NCBI GenBank assembly: GCA_030248195.1
Contig: JASAND010030450.1
Location: 186,001 to 250,000 of the forward strand
Reading direction: 5' to 3'
From: Trissonchulus latispiculum
Taxonomy: Eukaryota; Nematoda; Enoplea; Enoplida; Ironidae
DNA: 64,000 bases
Of this stretch, positions 34,721 through 47,012 are shown in pieces. Below the pieces are notes generated by a model that saw nothing but the letters and a program-made list of their open reading frames with translations, made no database searches and had not been told where the DNA came from. The first letter of the stretch is position 1. Each line of letters opens with the position of its first letter. The position numbers and the translations under genes were made by a program.

Positions 34721-36178
34721 TAATCATTCAAGGCTTTTATTCTATTGTGCTTTTATCACCTACAATACTTGTTCCATGCTTCATATCATTAAGATAAATT
34801 TTTCCTTTTTTGGATTTTTCTGTCTGTCTTACAAATAAATATTCGAAACTAACAAAAACAAACAGAAAGACCACACACAGTCGCATTATCAGTTGGTCTG
34901 AAGTCCGTTTAAATCGCTAAGGCTATGGGTCTGATTTTGTCTCATAAATTCATCGCTGTGCCGTCATCTTATTGAAACAAAATAACAACACAGTAACAGA
35001 GAAGCAGAGCAATGGAGAATCGGTAACTTTTAGCATATGCCGTCTGTCAGTTTAAACTTTTTGATTGGCTGAGGGCTACGGTAAGTGATGCAATGAAATT
35101 AAAAAATACACACGTTTACAAGTAAAAGTGCTAGGCTTAACGCGTCGTTCAACGCAAAACTGATTGCCACTTTTTGTTGGATACTAGCTGCTTCCAGTTT
35201 AATAGGTACCCTCGTCGCTTCGTGAGTCTCTTGCTACCAGCCTAACTGTGTGGAATCTGCGCTCTGCCACCAAATTTTTCCATATATGCAAATGGGTTTT
35301 CCTCTGTTAGCTTGACCTCTTGAGTAGGTTACCAATTGGTTGCCGATGTGGTTGCTCTCGGATCGTGTGACGGACTCAGAGCCTTGGGCAGGGCTTGAGC
35401 CGAACCGGACCGGCGAGAGGCCACAAAACTTTTAGGTTCGGGTCAAATCTTTGGAGCAAACGATAGACTTTTCGAGCCTACCGGTGTGTAAAAATGCTTC
35501 TCTCTTTAAACTTTATTTTATATATTTGCCAAGGCTGAGGCTGTGTTTTAATATTGTCTAACTAAGTTAACTGGACTATTATGCGGCTTCCGAAAATGAC
35601 TGAATCTGAAAACGAAATTGAATAGCGGGTGAAAAACCGAGTCTGAAAATTCAGATCATGCTCTACTTTGCTACAGTCAACAATCATCTTGGAATTTCAG
35701 TTTCAGTTTTCAAAATCGAGTTCGTACTATCGCTTTTCTACTCGTATTTTCGTTCGTCAGAAGGGCGATTAATAAGTTCGACAATTAATTAGTATTAATA
35801 TTAATTAATATCCGTCAATCTTGTGGCAAAGGAAATGACATATTCTGAAATTTCTCTAATTTCATTAGGATTCGCGTTTTGCTAGCTAAATAGGAATTAT
35901 ATTATGCTAACCGCTTTCGAATTAACCGCATTTTTCTGTACTAACATTAGCGTCTAAGGTTTACATTTTTTCATAGAAGCAATTGTGTCCGAAATTCAAC
36001 GGATCATGGTTTTTATTTCATTTCAAGTAGAGGACCATTTGGTATGATATATTTCGGCACTGAAAATATGCGTTCATAATTTTAAATCCAAAAATCCTCT
36101 GATTGTCGTTAGACATGGATGTTGTTAAAAAGATTATTATATTCAAGGCCTAAGTATTTGGTTTATTTCTAGACTGTT
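34721..36178. other. Spacer between B2 and C2; no gene
   Basis: The first ~270 bp and 35600-35720 are homologous to 47720-47945 and 48050-48150 of unit 3. Nothing coding is seen. Confidence 0.55.
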
Positions 36179-36410
36179 GTCAAAAACGTAGCCTTGGCCA
36201 TAGAGTTGTTTACAAGGTTTAGCACTCTACCTATTGCGCGAGCGGGTAGCGTAGTCCAAATCGTAGCGGGAGAAAGGCAGAGAGCTTCTACTAACCCTTG
36301 TGAAACGGCAGCTCCAAGGACAATCTTAAGTAAAGAGCTTTCTATCATATATAAGGGCCTTGTAGAGCTGCAACTTTAAATTGCTAGGTTTCAGACGGTC
36401 ATACAGACCT
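36179..36410 (+). promoter_or_regulatory. C block, copy 2: conserved hairpin plus TATA box
   Basis: Same layout as C1, with CATATATAAGGGCC at 36346-36359. A few substitutions reduce pairing in the hairpin (CTCTACC against GGCAGAG), so this copy's stem is weaker than in C1 and C3. Confidence 0.55.
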
Positions 36411-36775
36411 CCATGTAGCTGCTATGGATGAATTTAGTAGTACAAAGTGAACACGAAAAGCCTTGATGGTGATAAGCTCTTATCAGCTTGCCAGAAAGTT
36501 ACTGTAAAGTCAGAGTTTACTTTACTCCGGACCATTCTCAAAATTTCAAGAAAGTCTGAACATCAGACAACTCAGAAACAGTAATGTCAACAGAATCAAG
36601 CTTAACGTTGAGCTGAAAATGATGCTGACTGGGCATACAGAATGCGTAAAAATAATCGTAAGATCGAGATTAGATAAAAGGGGGACATAAAGTTTCGTTA
36701 CTTTATTATAGGAATCCCAGGCACATTTTGTAAGCGAGTTAAAAGAGTAGAGCTAAATATTTTCTCGTTAAACTT

Positions 36776-37114
36776 TTTTTACAGCCACCTCACCCCAGTC
36801 GGTGCTCCGGTTAAGGGTAGTGTCAGCTTAGAACGTATGGATTTTTTGAGGGAGGGGGATGCTGACACTGAATAATTGCTATAGCAATTACCCGAGGTGT
36901 TCTACAAGGCTATCAGTACGTCCATTACGTCCACCGTAATGGAGGTGCTGTGGTAGCACCACCAAGCAGGCGGCCACCCCTTGACAATCTCGGTAAATTG
37001 CCCAGGAGGGATATTTGAAATACGGTGTTAGAGTTTATTTTTTGTTCAAGCTCTAGACTTGACATGATCCTCTACTTGTAGCGCAGTAAGAAACCACTGC
37101 GCTACGGGAGGTTC
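36776..37114 (-). mobile_element. 339-bp tRNA-derived SINE with 13-bp target duplication
   Basis: Flanked by TCTCGTTAAACTT (36763-36775 and 37115-37127). Unit 1 shows the empty site near 20015-20030. On the minus strand it begins with a tRNA-like CCCGTAGCGCAGTGGTTTC and ends with a tail containing GCTGACACTACCC and GGTGAGGTGGCTGT, then a short A-run. The tail is shared with the longer retroposon at 60218-61387. Confidence 0.85.
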
Positions 37115-37127
37115 TCTCGTTAAACTT

Positions 37128-38080
37128 GTTAACAAACAACTTTAGAAACTGCTTAGCATTAATTCTATGCACGAAAAATTCTAACCTTTTAGAAAACTGC
37201 GCTTTGTAGTTGTTAATAAATTTGACTTGAACGGCTAAATAATTTGACTTGTGGCGCTTTAACTAAAGTGTTTTCAATACAACGAAGGCCGGTTCGTATT
37301 ATCGATAGTCTCTTCGCTAAGAGAGTCTCGTGTTGTTGTGGCAGAATTGCTGAATTTTAATACAAGGGTAAGTGGTCAGATTTTTGGGAGGCCAAATTCT
37401 ACATTTTATATTTCCTCTTCTAGTGTAACAGTTACTAATTAACAGTTTGAATTAAATATTCAGCAGTCGAAGCTGTTAAAATGACTAAAAGCTTTTACAG
37501 AACTTATCTGGGAAGAATGCAATACATTGCAACGTTATCTTAGCTAAATATTTCAACAATTAGCCGTTGAGAGTGAGTTATGAGCCCGATTTTCGGCTCT
37601 TAGCTTTAAGAGCCGATTTAAGAGGTCTCTTAGTTTAGGAGCTCTTCTTTCCGAACTCCTAACTTTCCTCACAAGTAGCAAACTTAGGAGCTCTTAACGC
37701 TATGAACCCAACGCCCCGGCGTCTAAAAAATTGTTTTGTTTTTGGACACTTCTGGGTGTATATTATATCCGAAAATGAGCGTAATCAGTGACTATAAAAT
37801 TTGGTACCCGGCGACCTCCCCCCCTTAAAAGAGTTCATTTTAATACGACTCTATTCTACTCTACTCTACCCTGTCCTGAAAGAGCCTCAGGATTTGAGGA
37901 CCAAACCCACTGTTCCCGGTAAATTGAGACGAATTTTAAATTAGCTGCGGATATCTTAGGCATCGGCAATTGTGAAGAGATTTCTGTCTTCAGGCGAAAA
38001 TAACCAAAATATATTTAGCTATATCATCAGTAAGCAAGGAACAACTTTCGACTTAAAGCAAACCAGTCAAACAAGATACA
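37128..38080. other. Unit 2 segment paralogous to 20030-21865; no ORF
   Basis: A donor-like GTAAGTGG follows a conserved segment at about 37300-37372 in both units, so part may be an exon of the transcript driven by the C block. No conserved reading frame is recognised. 38053-38056 is the empty TTAA site of TTAA copy 1. Confidence 0.45.
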
Positions 38081-38081
38081 A

Positions 38082-38515
38082 GTGTAAGTTGTAGCACTGC
38101 CAGCAGTGCTCTCAGAGATTTGTATGCACACTAGCAGGCGAAGCTTCGAGTGAAGGGCACGAGTGTGCGAAGTGGCTTGTAATATGGCTCAAAAAATAGA
38201 AGACATTTCGTCTTCTATATGTAATGTCTTTAAAGACTGACATTTGGCTTCAAATTTCAGTCGTTTGTATACTATTCGACCTAATTTGCATATTTCTTTC
38301 GGTAGAAAGTATATAAGGGGGAGAAATTCTTTATCATTGCAGTCAGTTTTGCTGGCTGTCAGCAGCCTCGCTGCATACTCCGATAGGAGAGCAGCAAAGG
38401 CTTACCGTGCAGTACAATTGTACTGCACGCTACACCGTGCAGTACAATTGTACTGCACGGTGCAGCGTGCAATTCAATTGTACGCAGGCGGTGGTAGCAT
38501 GGTTCGATTACACTG
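38082..38515. mobile_element. Insertion specific to unit 2, with perfect palindromes
   Basis: About 430 bp absent from unit 1 (compare 22860-22890). Includes a hairpin GAAGACATTTCGTCTTC near 38199 and two perfect palindromes described separately. Element type unknown. Confidence 0.5.
38406..38460. repeat. Two perfect 24-26 bp palindromes in tandem
   Basis: 38406-38429 and 38435-38460 are perfect palindromes of half-site GTGCAGTACAA; a degenerate third follows to 38487. Could extrude as cruciforms or bind a dimeric factor. Confidence 0.85.
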
Positions 38516-39016
38516 AGACATGTTACAAGCAGAGATATTCGCTGATTCAGTTACAAGAATAACTAATTTGCATAAGCAGACACAGTAACAAAGTTGATTG
38601 TGAGAGCATTGCTTAGCAACAGTATAGTCTATGTTCAATCCTCGCGTTTGGCGCGAAATCACTTGACTTGTACTTCTAAAAACTGCATATACTCTAAAGA
38701 TCTAATATACTGGACTAGTTACAGGGGTAACTGAGTGGTTACGTAATGGGTACACTAGCCAATATTTCGTCTTGACACTTTTCTTCACATCTTTCGCTTC
38801 TGGTTTCAACCTTTCACCAGTAGTCCCAAAGATATTGAAATTCACGTAGCCAACTTTGCAACCGATTTATTCAACGTATTGTATTTATTTGTTGCAATTG
38901 CTTGTAAATTTATTGCAACGAAAATCAAAACAGTATCCTCTTTGTTGAATTTAAATTTTAATCAGTTACATTTAAATATTAACTAAGATTTATTTATTGC
39001 AAATGATTGCATCCGG

Positions 39017-39241
39017 TCATTTGGGTGGTTCCTGATTCGTCCAAAAGAGCAGACAGCCAGCCATGCAGTCGACAAAACGTGGCAAAGATTCTGGTTTTAT
39101 GCATTCATAAAGACACCTCTCTTGCAATACCTTTCCGGCTTGGCTGAACATTTCGTTCACAATACCAATTGAACTGCCTGATTGGACAGCCACAGGCCAT
39201 GCAGCTAAGATTATGCAAATGAGCAATCCTATGCAGAGCAT
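39017..39241 (-). CDS. Secreted CX3C-hairpin peptide, A family (A2)
   Basis: A 74-residue precursor, nearly identical to A1. The signal peptide ends near 'VAVQS'. The mature hairpin CX3C-X11-CX3C is unchanged from A1. Acceptor ATTTTATAG lies 14 bp upstream of the ATG (39256). Its upstream control region is split by the 4.4-kb LTR element inserted at 39601, which moves the distal conserved block 4.4 kb away to 44015-44260. If that block is needed for expression, A2 may be altered or silenced relative to A1; this is inference. Confidence 0.75.
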   Translation of the reverse strand: MLCIGLLICIILAAWPVAVQSGSSIGIVNEMFSQAGKVLQERCLYECIKPESLPRFVDCMAGCLLFWTNQEPPK

Positions 39242-39600
39242 TTTGGTGGTGGAATCTATAAAATTTCTTAAAAGGATAATCTTTTAAAAGGACTTTTTAA
39301 ATAGCAATTGTACGGAGAGGGCTGGATTATAAATGCGCACGCATTTTTAGAAAAGCTCTTGAAGAACTTATTCTGTAATATAATGTTCACCAAAATTTCA
39401 GCATATAGTTTTCGAAAATTTCAAAATTCTTTCCCTAAAAGTTATTTTAATTGGCATGCGTGCAGAAATTATGGGGTAGGGTAGGATAGTATTAATGCCA
39501 AGAATAAAGCTAATTTATATAACTCACACGCTAAATCTTCTCAGAATAAAGCTTTCTTTGATAAACTGTCAGCTTTAACACAGTGCTGGATTCTATCCAA

Positions 39601-40276
39601 TGTAGCGCAGCCGGTGTAAACCGTTCCAAATCCGGGTTCGTAGACCAACTGGCTACCCGACAAGTAATTGTCGGGGGCGCTGCCACACAATAGATAACGC
39701 GCCTGGCCGTCAGGATCCAGGCAGGGGAAGCCTCGCCAATTGTTGTAGTTGATGATCCAACCTACCTAAGCTAACCAGCTAAACCTAACTACCAATATAA
39801 CAAGACAGTTACATAAATGCTTTATAAAACAGTACGTACATACGTGGGCGTAAGCCCTTACAGACAGTCAAACCCAGTTATACAATACATAAGAACAAAC
39901 ATTCAAACATACCTGTACAGTTACCCATTAGGGGGAGAGTAGGTGGAAATGGGAGGGACCCACCAAAACAGGTAAGCTGTTATAAGGGCGAACCCAGAGA
40001 GCCCTTAGAGAACACCGCTCTGTAAATAGAAAAGTAGACGACTGATGGATTTTAGAAGTTTGAAGGGAGACCCCCAAGTAGGCGGGGCTTAGGGAGACAT
40101 ACAGCGCCGCCAATACACCAGCCAGCGAATGGCTGACAAACACCTATGACAATTACAATCAATACAGACAGGGAAGCTGCTAAAGTAAACGGAAACTAGA
40201 CACGGAGGTAAAGACACATAGGACAACAACATGACAATAATAGGGGGTAATTTGCATAATTACTCCTTACACTACA
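39601..40276 (-). repeat. LTR (3' LTR in element orientation)
   Basis: 676 bp, about 99% identical to 43339-44014 by eye. Confidence 0.88.
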
Positions 40277-43200
40277 TCTCCCCAGGGTTCACAGGACGAG
40301 CTCCTGCGAGGGTACAACAAAAATGAAACGCTGTACTGTCCTACGTAACAAACACAAAATTCACAAAAAGTAAGTTAAGAGCAAAACAAATACATATGGA
40401 GTTAACATATACTAATCCGAAGACTAGTAACAGAGCAAGAATTAGCAGACAAATTAAGTGATATAGGGGCGAATAGCCTGCAAGAGAGTAAATGCACCGA
40501 CGCAAATTTCATAACTTCCATTTGACGCGTAGTTGTTCGTTAAAACGTCAGTCCTTCCATTCAAAATTCGATCTGAGCGCCAACGAGACAGTCCCAATAT
40601 GCTAGCATCATATCAACGGCCAGGTCGCCACAGTCCATAAAATAGGGCTGACCCTTGTCAACAGTTCGGATGCTGAAGGGATGGTGGGGTCATCAAAATA
40701 TCAAGAGATCCCCATTGTCTCTGATCCGAACGACGTAAGGTCGATTTCGGAATTGGATCTTGAGGACCAAAGGCTTCCTGGTTCGCAGCAGCTGCTTTGC
40801 CTGTAAAGGCTCGTTGACAGCTCTTCGTCATCGGGCGGTCCCCAGGGCTCGTGTCACGAGACCGGGGCTTGCCAGACTTCGTGACACTAGCCTCGCTGGG
40901 GTCCACCGGAAGATTCTTCTTAAGCGTCTGTTGGAGCGGCGGGCATTCGGGAGGTTTGAACCCCAATCGAGTTCGTCGATCACCGTTTGATGGTTGCTAG
41001 CGTTAAACGTGGCGGTATGATCCACTGCGGTTGGAAGGATCAATTTCTGACCGTCAAAACGACCAGAGGGGTTCCCATCCGTAATTCGGCCATTAGCCGG
41101 TCGATGTTGGTTGTTCCTTCATTCTCGCCCTGACCAAGCTGGTCCCATTTGAAAGAACCACCAGATATTGGCGTTCCCGACGAAAAAAAACCCAGGCAGC
41201 AAATTCATGCTTCTGAGTTTTTACTGTCCTGCGTCGGCTCCGGTAATCGTCGCCACGTAAACCGCGACCTGATATCATAAATAATGTTCAGCACCATAAC
41301 AGGCCAAAGTTCATCATGGACAGAAGAACATCCATCACCAGATGTACGTATGGGGCATCACCGGGACGACAGAGGTGTAAACCTCGTCGGTAGGATGGCA
41401 TGGACAGCTGGGGGGAACACAAAGGCGGTTCCGCGCCCCGTTTTATTCAGTTCCATGATGTTCACCGGAGGGATAAAGTCCATTAAAGTCCAATAGAAAA
41501 CCACCGACCTCATACCTTCCGTCTGCCCCGACGATGACCACCACCAAGGCGGCCACCAGCGGTGCCCAAAAAATGAAGCCTGATTATTCCTGGTCCAAAG
41601 CCCAAACGTAATGGTGGCTGAACCAGCGGTTGACAAATAGCCACGGTTACGGCAAACGAATTACCTCCGTTTTGATGGGCGGGGTTCGCTGTACCCGAGG
41701 TAATTACAGTCTGTTCGTTGTAATACCAGCAAATGATGGGACATTTGTTGAAACGGTGGGTATAGAAACGAAGACCCACCGTTGGGTTTGATAGGGGGTG
41801 CCCGACCGGCCGGTTGCAGTATACCCATCCATTGGCCACCGAAATCTGATGGGTCCCATAAAGACGGGGGCCACCCAACAGATGCCAGTTCAAATAATTG
41901 TTCGATTCGGCACCGCGGAGACCGGAAAAAACGTCCAGGTCCAAAACCGATATCCCACCGGTTGGAAGGACTAACCACAGGAAATAGGTAAAATGACCCT
42001 AGCCAAGGGCCAGATCGTTCACCACCAGGTTTGAGTTGGAATCGGTCAGGGGCATTCCACATCACCCCCGAGCAAGCTGAGCTGACCAGACCGGGTAACC
42101 GGTCAACTTCTAGTTCCAGATGTGATGGATCAACCATATCTGTCGGACTTCCAGGTGGTGGCTCATCGGCTTGCACGTGGGCTGTAAAGCCAGTGCCGAT
42201 TTCTTCTGATCCAGCTGGTGAACCAGGCCAATCCAGATGTTCTGTTTTCCTGCAGTTTCCGATCAACCGAGGCCGAATGGGCCAATACAGAACTGGTCGG
42301 TAACGACCCTGATCATAGGTGACCGCTGAGGTCACCTGGTGATTTGAGGATCCACGCCAGGCCAAAATGACGAGTAGACAGGCAACCCATGCAGCTTTGG
42401 GTCAAACACCCGTGGGCTTTGCCTTCGTAGTACGACTGTAGGCGAATGGCCTTTTCCTGCAGCTTCAAGGCGTACTGCGCTTCTTCATGCTTCACTCATC
42501 AATCGTTTCTTCTGAGGACCCAAATTGTGATATTTTCGTCCAGAGAATCAGAATCGGCAATCCTGACTGTTGGTGGACCATGGTGGAGGTAACTCCAACA
42601 GATATTCAGAAAAAACCAAAATCTGAAATTATTGACAAAAACATACGGTTGTTTGTACGTACGTACCCCAAAATTGTTAAGAAAAATACCCTATACTGGT
42701 GCAAAATAACAAAATTGAGTGGCCTATTGTATGAGATGGAAAAGGACCTAAAGTACCTGAAAGAGAAAATAAAATTAGGACATAAGAAACCAATGAGAAT
42801 GAGCAAAACAATGAAAGGAAAAAGGAATAACAATGGGTAAAATTAACAAGAGATAAAATAAACCTATGGTTTTTGTTGTAAAACTAGCTCAAATCCCCAA
42901 AAATGTCCCTAATTCCTATCTCAGTTTGGTGGCCCCACTAAGTCACGTATACCACTCACACAAATATTTGTACGTACGTACTGCACAAACACACCACAGC
43001 CTAAGAAAAAATGTGCACTAAGGTGAAAACATACGTATAGCCGTAAGGCTGGTGGTGATAAACAGGACCCAGAGAAAAATCGATGAGTTGTACGTAGATA
43101 GGCAGGCAGGAAAATACCAAGTAATTGGTCTATAGCAGGAAAAGACCAAGTAATTGGTCTGTAGGCAGCTGGAAAATAGCACCAAAGGCAGGAGATCAGG

Positions 43201-43338
43201 ATAAGTTCGCGTAAGCGAATGGAAATTTTACCTGTAAAGGTAAATTCTTCACCGATCAGGGAAAAAAATCCAAAAACTTACACGATTGAAAAATAGGGAG
43301 AAGACCAGCTTCGACCAGTTTTCACCCTGGCAGACTAA
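40277..43338 (-). other. Interior of the 4.4-kb LTR element
   Basis: 40650-42480 is markedly GC-rich compared with the rest of the window and full of CCGGT/GGTCC words. Several overlapping frames are open on both strands by virtue of low stop-codon density. The minus-strand frame beginning 42495 ('KHEEAQYALKLQEKA') looks helix-rich and could be a degenerate gag start, but it breaks within 60 codons. Nothing can be assigned. Confidence 0.5.
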
Positions 43339-44014
43339 TGTAGCGCAGCCGGTGTAAACCGTTCCAAATCCGGATTCGTAGACCAACTGGCTACCCGACA
43401 AGTAATTGTCGGGGGCGCTGCCACACAATAGATAACGCGCCTGGCCGTCAGGATCCAGGCAGGGGAAGCCTCGCCAATTGTTGTAGTTGATGATCCAACC
43501 TACCTAAGCTAACCAGCTAAACCTAACTACCAATATAACAAGACAGTTACATAAATGCTTTATTAAACAGTACGTACATACGTGGGCGTAAGCCCTTACA
43601 GACAGTCAAACCCAGTTATGCAATACATAAGAACAAACATTCAAACATACCTGTACAGTTACCCATTAGGGGGAGAGTAGGTGGAAATGGGAGGGACCCA
43701 CCAAAACAGGTAAGCTGTTATAAGGGCGAACCCAGAGAGCCCTTAGAGAACACCGCTCTGTAAATAGAAAAGTAGACGACTGATGGATTTTGGAAGTTTG
43801 AAGGGAGACCCCCAAGTAGGCGGGGCTTAGGGAGACATACAGCGCCGCCAATACACCAGCCAGCGAATGGCTGACAAACACCTATGACAATTACAATCAA
43901 TACAGACAGGGAAGCTGCCAAAGTAAACGGAAACTAGACACGGAAGTAAATACACATAGGACAACAACATGACAATAATAGGGGGTAATTTGCATAATTA
44001 CTCCTTACACTACA
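43339..44014 (-). repeat. LTR (5' LTR in element orientation)
   Basis: 676 bp partner of 39601-40276. Confidence 0.88.
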
Positions 44015-45775
44015 AATATCACTAGTGTTCACATGCTAAGTGTTATGTGTGTTTTTAAGTGGATTCAAGTTTCAATAACTACTGAACCGTTGAAATAAGC
44101 ACTGATTTGCATAACGCTTCAGCAACACTACATTTTCGGTGTGAGTGCTTTCATATCAGAATAATAACGTATATCGAATACTATATCGAATACATCAAGA
44201 AAATGAAGTAAAGGATCCACGAAGGATACAAGGCATTAATCATAAGAAATAATGAACAAGTTGGCCCCAAAAGGGGCAGTATTCCTTTGTAGACCTGATA
44301 TTTATTCAATTGCAAACATATGTTGGAAACACGGTTGTTAGAAGCTTCAGGTTTACGTTAGTATTTCCCTTGACTTCTACTTTTAATACCCAACCACTAT
44401 TCTTTCTCGCTGATTCTATAAAGATCAAAAAGGCCTATACTTGCCACGGCTGAACTTGTTGTGTTCAGCCTCAGCGCAAGCTAGTGCCTGATCACTTAAC
44501 GCACCCACGTGTAGCTCCCAAGCTACACTGGTGCTCAAAAATCTGCAACCGTTCAGATTGCTAACAGCCGAAGACTGCGTAATGGCTGTCAATTGCGCTG
44601 CTTAAATAGGTTCTAAAACCTAATTTGCATAATCTGAATGCAAAAAATGGCCTAAGCTAGCCCTGTGTTGAAGATAGGGCTTCTAAATGGAGAAATGACT
44701 CACTATGCACTAAACATAATAGTTTCCGTTTTATACATTCCTGCTCCAGCAGGAATAAAAACGTCTGCCTGCAGACACTAAGGTCGAAGTCCCAGTCCGA
44801 ACAGGACAGAGCCTATGGGCGCTGTGAGCCTGTATTTCTCTGTGAATAATATTGAATAATAACAGCAATATCGAATGTACTCTTGATATTATTAATATCC
44901 AATACTGCTTCGAGCATTTTGCAAACCTAATACTGAAGCGCTTCTACCAGGGATGGTGGACCAAGAAGAAACCGAGGACAAGCCCGAACGAGAGGCGTCA
45001 GGCACCCTTGTACCACGAAACCAGGAGCTAGAAGAGAAAATTGACTGATTGAAATCTTCCTTATATTGACTTAGCCACTAGAAAAAATCTCAAAGGTACA
45101 AAGTAAACTGCAAAAATGTTGCTTTGGGAAGTTTCCATTGCAACTGCGTTGGCGGTGAATACGTGTCCGCAAATCACTAGAACGGTATGTCGCGTTCAGA
45201 CCGCCTCAATTTCCACTTATCCAAATTTAGGAGAAGTAATCCGGGTACATGACTGAGTCAAAGGCAAAGCTATCACTTCGTTGTACCATCGGCTACTCTA
45301 GCGCACTCTGCTACAGGTGTTCTCTTCTATCACGCCTCTACTTCCTCTCAACCAATGTTCTCAAAATTTGTGCTTGTGCTAAGTCGTAGCGGAGACTTGG
45401 AAGCTTTTTTGGATATCGATTGATTGATGGATTTGGATTTTTTGGAGTTGGTCGCATCGTCCCTGCCAATTTTTGTCTCCCCTGGGACCTGCGGCTACTC
45501 GTAAATGTGGAAGAAGTAGGGGATCAATCCTTTGATAGACGCTGTGATAGCTACCGATAACTGTGTCAACGTTAGCTGTTTGAAAGACATGCGCAGTGAT
45601 GGAAAAAGGAAGACTACTCAGTTCAATGCTGACGCTGATTTTTGATTGCCTGAGGACTACGGTAATTAATGGAATAAAATGCTGGACTAGGCTTAACGCA
45701 TCCTTTAAAGATTTAAAGATTAAATTGAAGAACTACAAACAAAAGAAAGATTAATGTGGACTACATGTACAATTT
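44015..45775. other. Unit 2/3 spacer paralogous to 23930-26900
   Basis: Contains the distal part of the A2 upstream block, an extra ~520 bp (44255-44775) absent from unit 1, and a SINE body fragment. No gene. Confidence 0.5.
44948..45045 (-). repeat. SINE body fragment
   Basis: Inverted match to the SINE body at 18860-18958 (shared CCTGGTTTCGTGG and GGGCTTGTCCT words). Confidence 0.65.
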
Positions 45776-46009
45776 AACTTCGACATTGATACACAATATG
45801 CTTAAAAAACAGGCAGCATAAAAGGCACTTAACATTTGGAATTCAACTTATTCAATGATTTTACTTATTTGTTATGATTATTTATCAATTTATTACCACT
45901 CACAACTAAATTTCAATTGAAATACCCTTAAGAATTGCTTAAAAATCAGAATTTAAGATCCAGATTTAAGGCTGTGATCCAAATGTTTGGTTCAGCTCAT
46001 TTGTTCTCA

Positions 46010-46243
46010 TCAGTCCTGGTTCATCGCTTCTAGCAGACAATCGGCCATGCATTTGACAAACTTTGACACAAATTCTGGTTTTATGCATTGATGAAAACAC
46101 TGGTTGGAAGCTTCTTTTCCGACCTTTCCCAAAATCTCGTTCACAATATCGATTGGGTTGTCCTGAACGAGGGCGACTCCTGATTGGACGATCACAGTCG
46201 ATCCAGTCAGGACAAGGCAGATTAGTAGTCCAACGCAGAGCAT
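46010..46243 (-). CDS. Secreted CX3C-hairpin peptide, B family (B3)
   Basis: A 77-residue precursor. The upstream in-frame ATG at 46273 is rejected because the acceptor CTGCTTTAG (46258) lies between it and the ATG at 46243, exactly where B1 and B2 have theirs. Signal peptide, then a mature hairpin CX3C-X11-CX3C ('CFHQC...CMADC'). Donor AACTTCAG/GTATGG at 47601 gives a 1344-nt 5'UTR intron, enlarged by a MITE (46323-46588) and a GAGTA repeat. Very similar to B2. Function unknown. Confidence 0.75.
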   Translation of the reverse strand: MLCVGLLICLVLTGSTVIVQSGVALVQDNPIDIVNEILGKVGKEASNQCFHQCIKPEFVSKFVKCMADCLLEAMNQD

Positions 46244-46322
46244 AATGGGAGTGTAGTCTAAAGCAGACTGCAAAGTAATAACTTCAGCAAAGAGTTACCG
46301 AGTGTCTCGCTTACCTTGAACA

Positions 46323-46588
46323 GGGCCCGTTGCATAAAAGTGATTAGTTGATTAGTGTAGCAGTTTTTCGATAAAAACTTTTGCTGCCGTCCATCGTTTA
46401 TGGAGAAAATCATAGCTGTTGAAGTGTTTGATCCAAAAATCCTGGAGTATTTAATTTCGCCTCGCTGATGCATTCAGTCAACGGAAATTTTTCCACTCAA
46501 TCTTAATTTCTTTACTTCTTAAGCTCGCATCGTTCCAATATAAGAGTTGTAACTTAATTTAGACTTTTTATTTCATTATAACGGGCCC
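46323..46588. mobile_element. 266-bp MITE with GGGCCCGTT ends, in the B3 intron
   Basis: Left GGGCCCGTTGCATAAAAG and right inverted GGGGCCCGTTATAATG. Termini resemble those of the fold-back element at 55628-55901 (GGGCCTCGTTGCAAAAG). Confidence 0.7.
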
Positions 46589-46837
46589 CAATTTGCATGT
46601 TGTTTTGACAATAGTCAGTATTCAACGCAATAGATAAATTACCCGCCAAGTAGTTGTCCTGCGCATTGGATCTATTTTACCCATGTATCGTACAAAAAAT
46701 GCAAAAACCTTATTTCTTCTTTCTTCAAGCATTCAAGGCTGTCTGTCTGTTGGTTTCCGTAGGTCGACTACGGTCTCAAAAGTTACAGGGTAACCCCGGA
46801 GTACATTCCTATGCTTGTCAGAGCATAGGGTCTGTTC

Positions 46838-47012
46838 AAGAAGGGGCAGAGTAGAGTAGAGTAGAGTAGAGTAGAGTAGAGTAGAGTAGAGTTAAAATTA
46901 ACAGTGTTAACTTGTCTTAACTCCACTCACGCTTGAGTTCCCCTCTTTTAACTCTTTCATGAAGAAGGATCGAGTTAATGTTAACTCTATTCTACCCTTT
47001 CTTGAAAGGTTC
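46838..47012. repeat. GAGTA microsatellite inside a fold-back repeat
   Basis: (GTAGA)n at 46850-46892, bounded by CAAGAAGGGGCAGAG and CTACCCTTTCTTGAAAGG as inverted edges. Same family as 12536-12675. Confidence 0.75.

Larger units (their letters stand above)
39601..44014 (-). mobile_element. 4.4-kb LTR retroelement without recognisable gag-pol
   Basis: Two 676-bp LTRs (39601-40276, 43339-44014), starting TGTAGCGCAGCC and ending CTTACACTACA, differ at about seven positions. A purine tract (CCTGGGGAGA on the minus strand) abuts the inner edge of the 40276 LTR, indicating minus-strand orientation. No clean target duplication is seen. The insertion splits the A2 upstream region at a point where A1 is continuous. 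The interior encodes no protease, RT or integrase that I recognise. Confidence 0.85.

Noticed and set aside
41358..42365. Overlapping 90-234 residue frames in the 4.4-kb LTR element
   Set aside because: They lie in GC-rich DNA with few stops and are open on several frames and both strands; no gag or pol motif.
42487..42840. 117-residue plus-strand Lys-rich frame
   Set aside because: Opposite to the inferred element orientation and without recognisable motif; kept as unproven.
46244..46273. N-terminal extension of B3
   Set aside because: It spans a splice acceptor conserved in B1 and B2; the true start is the second ATG.
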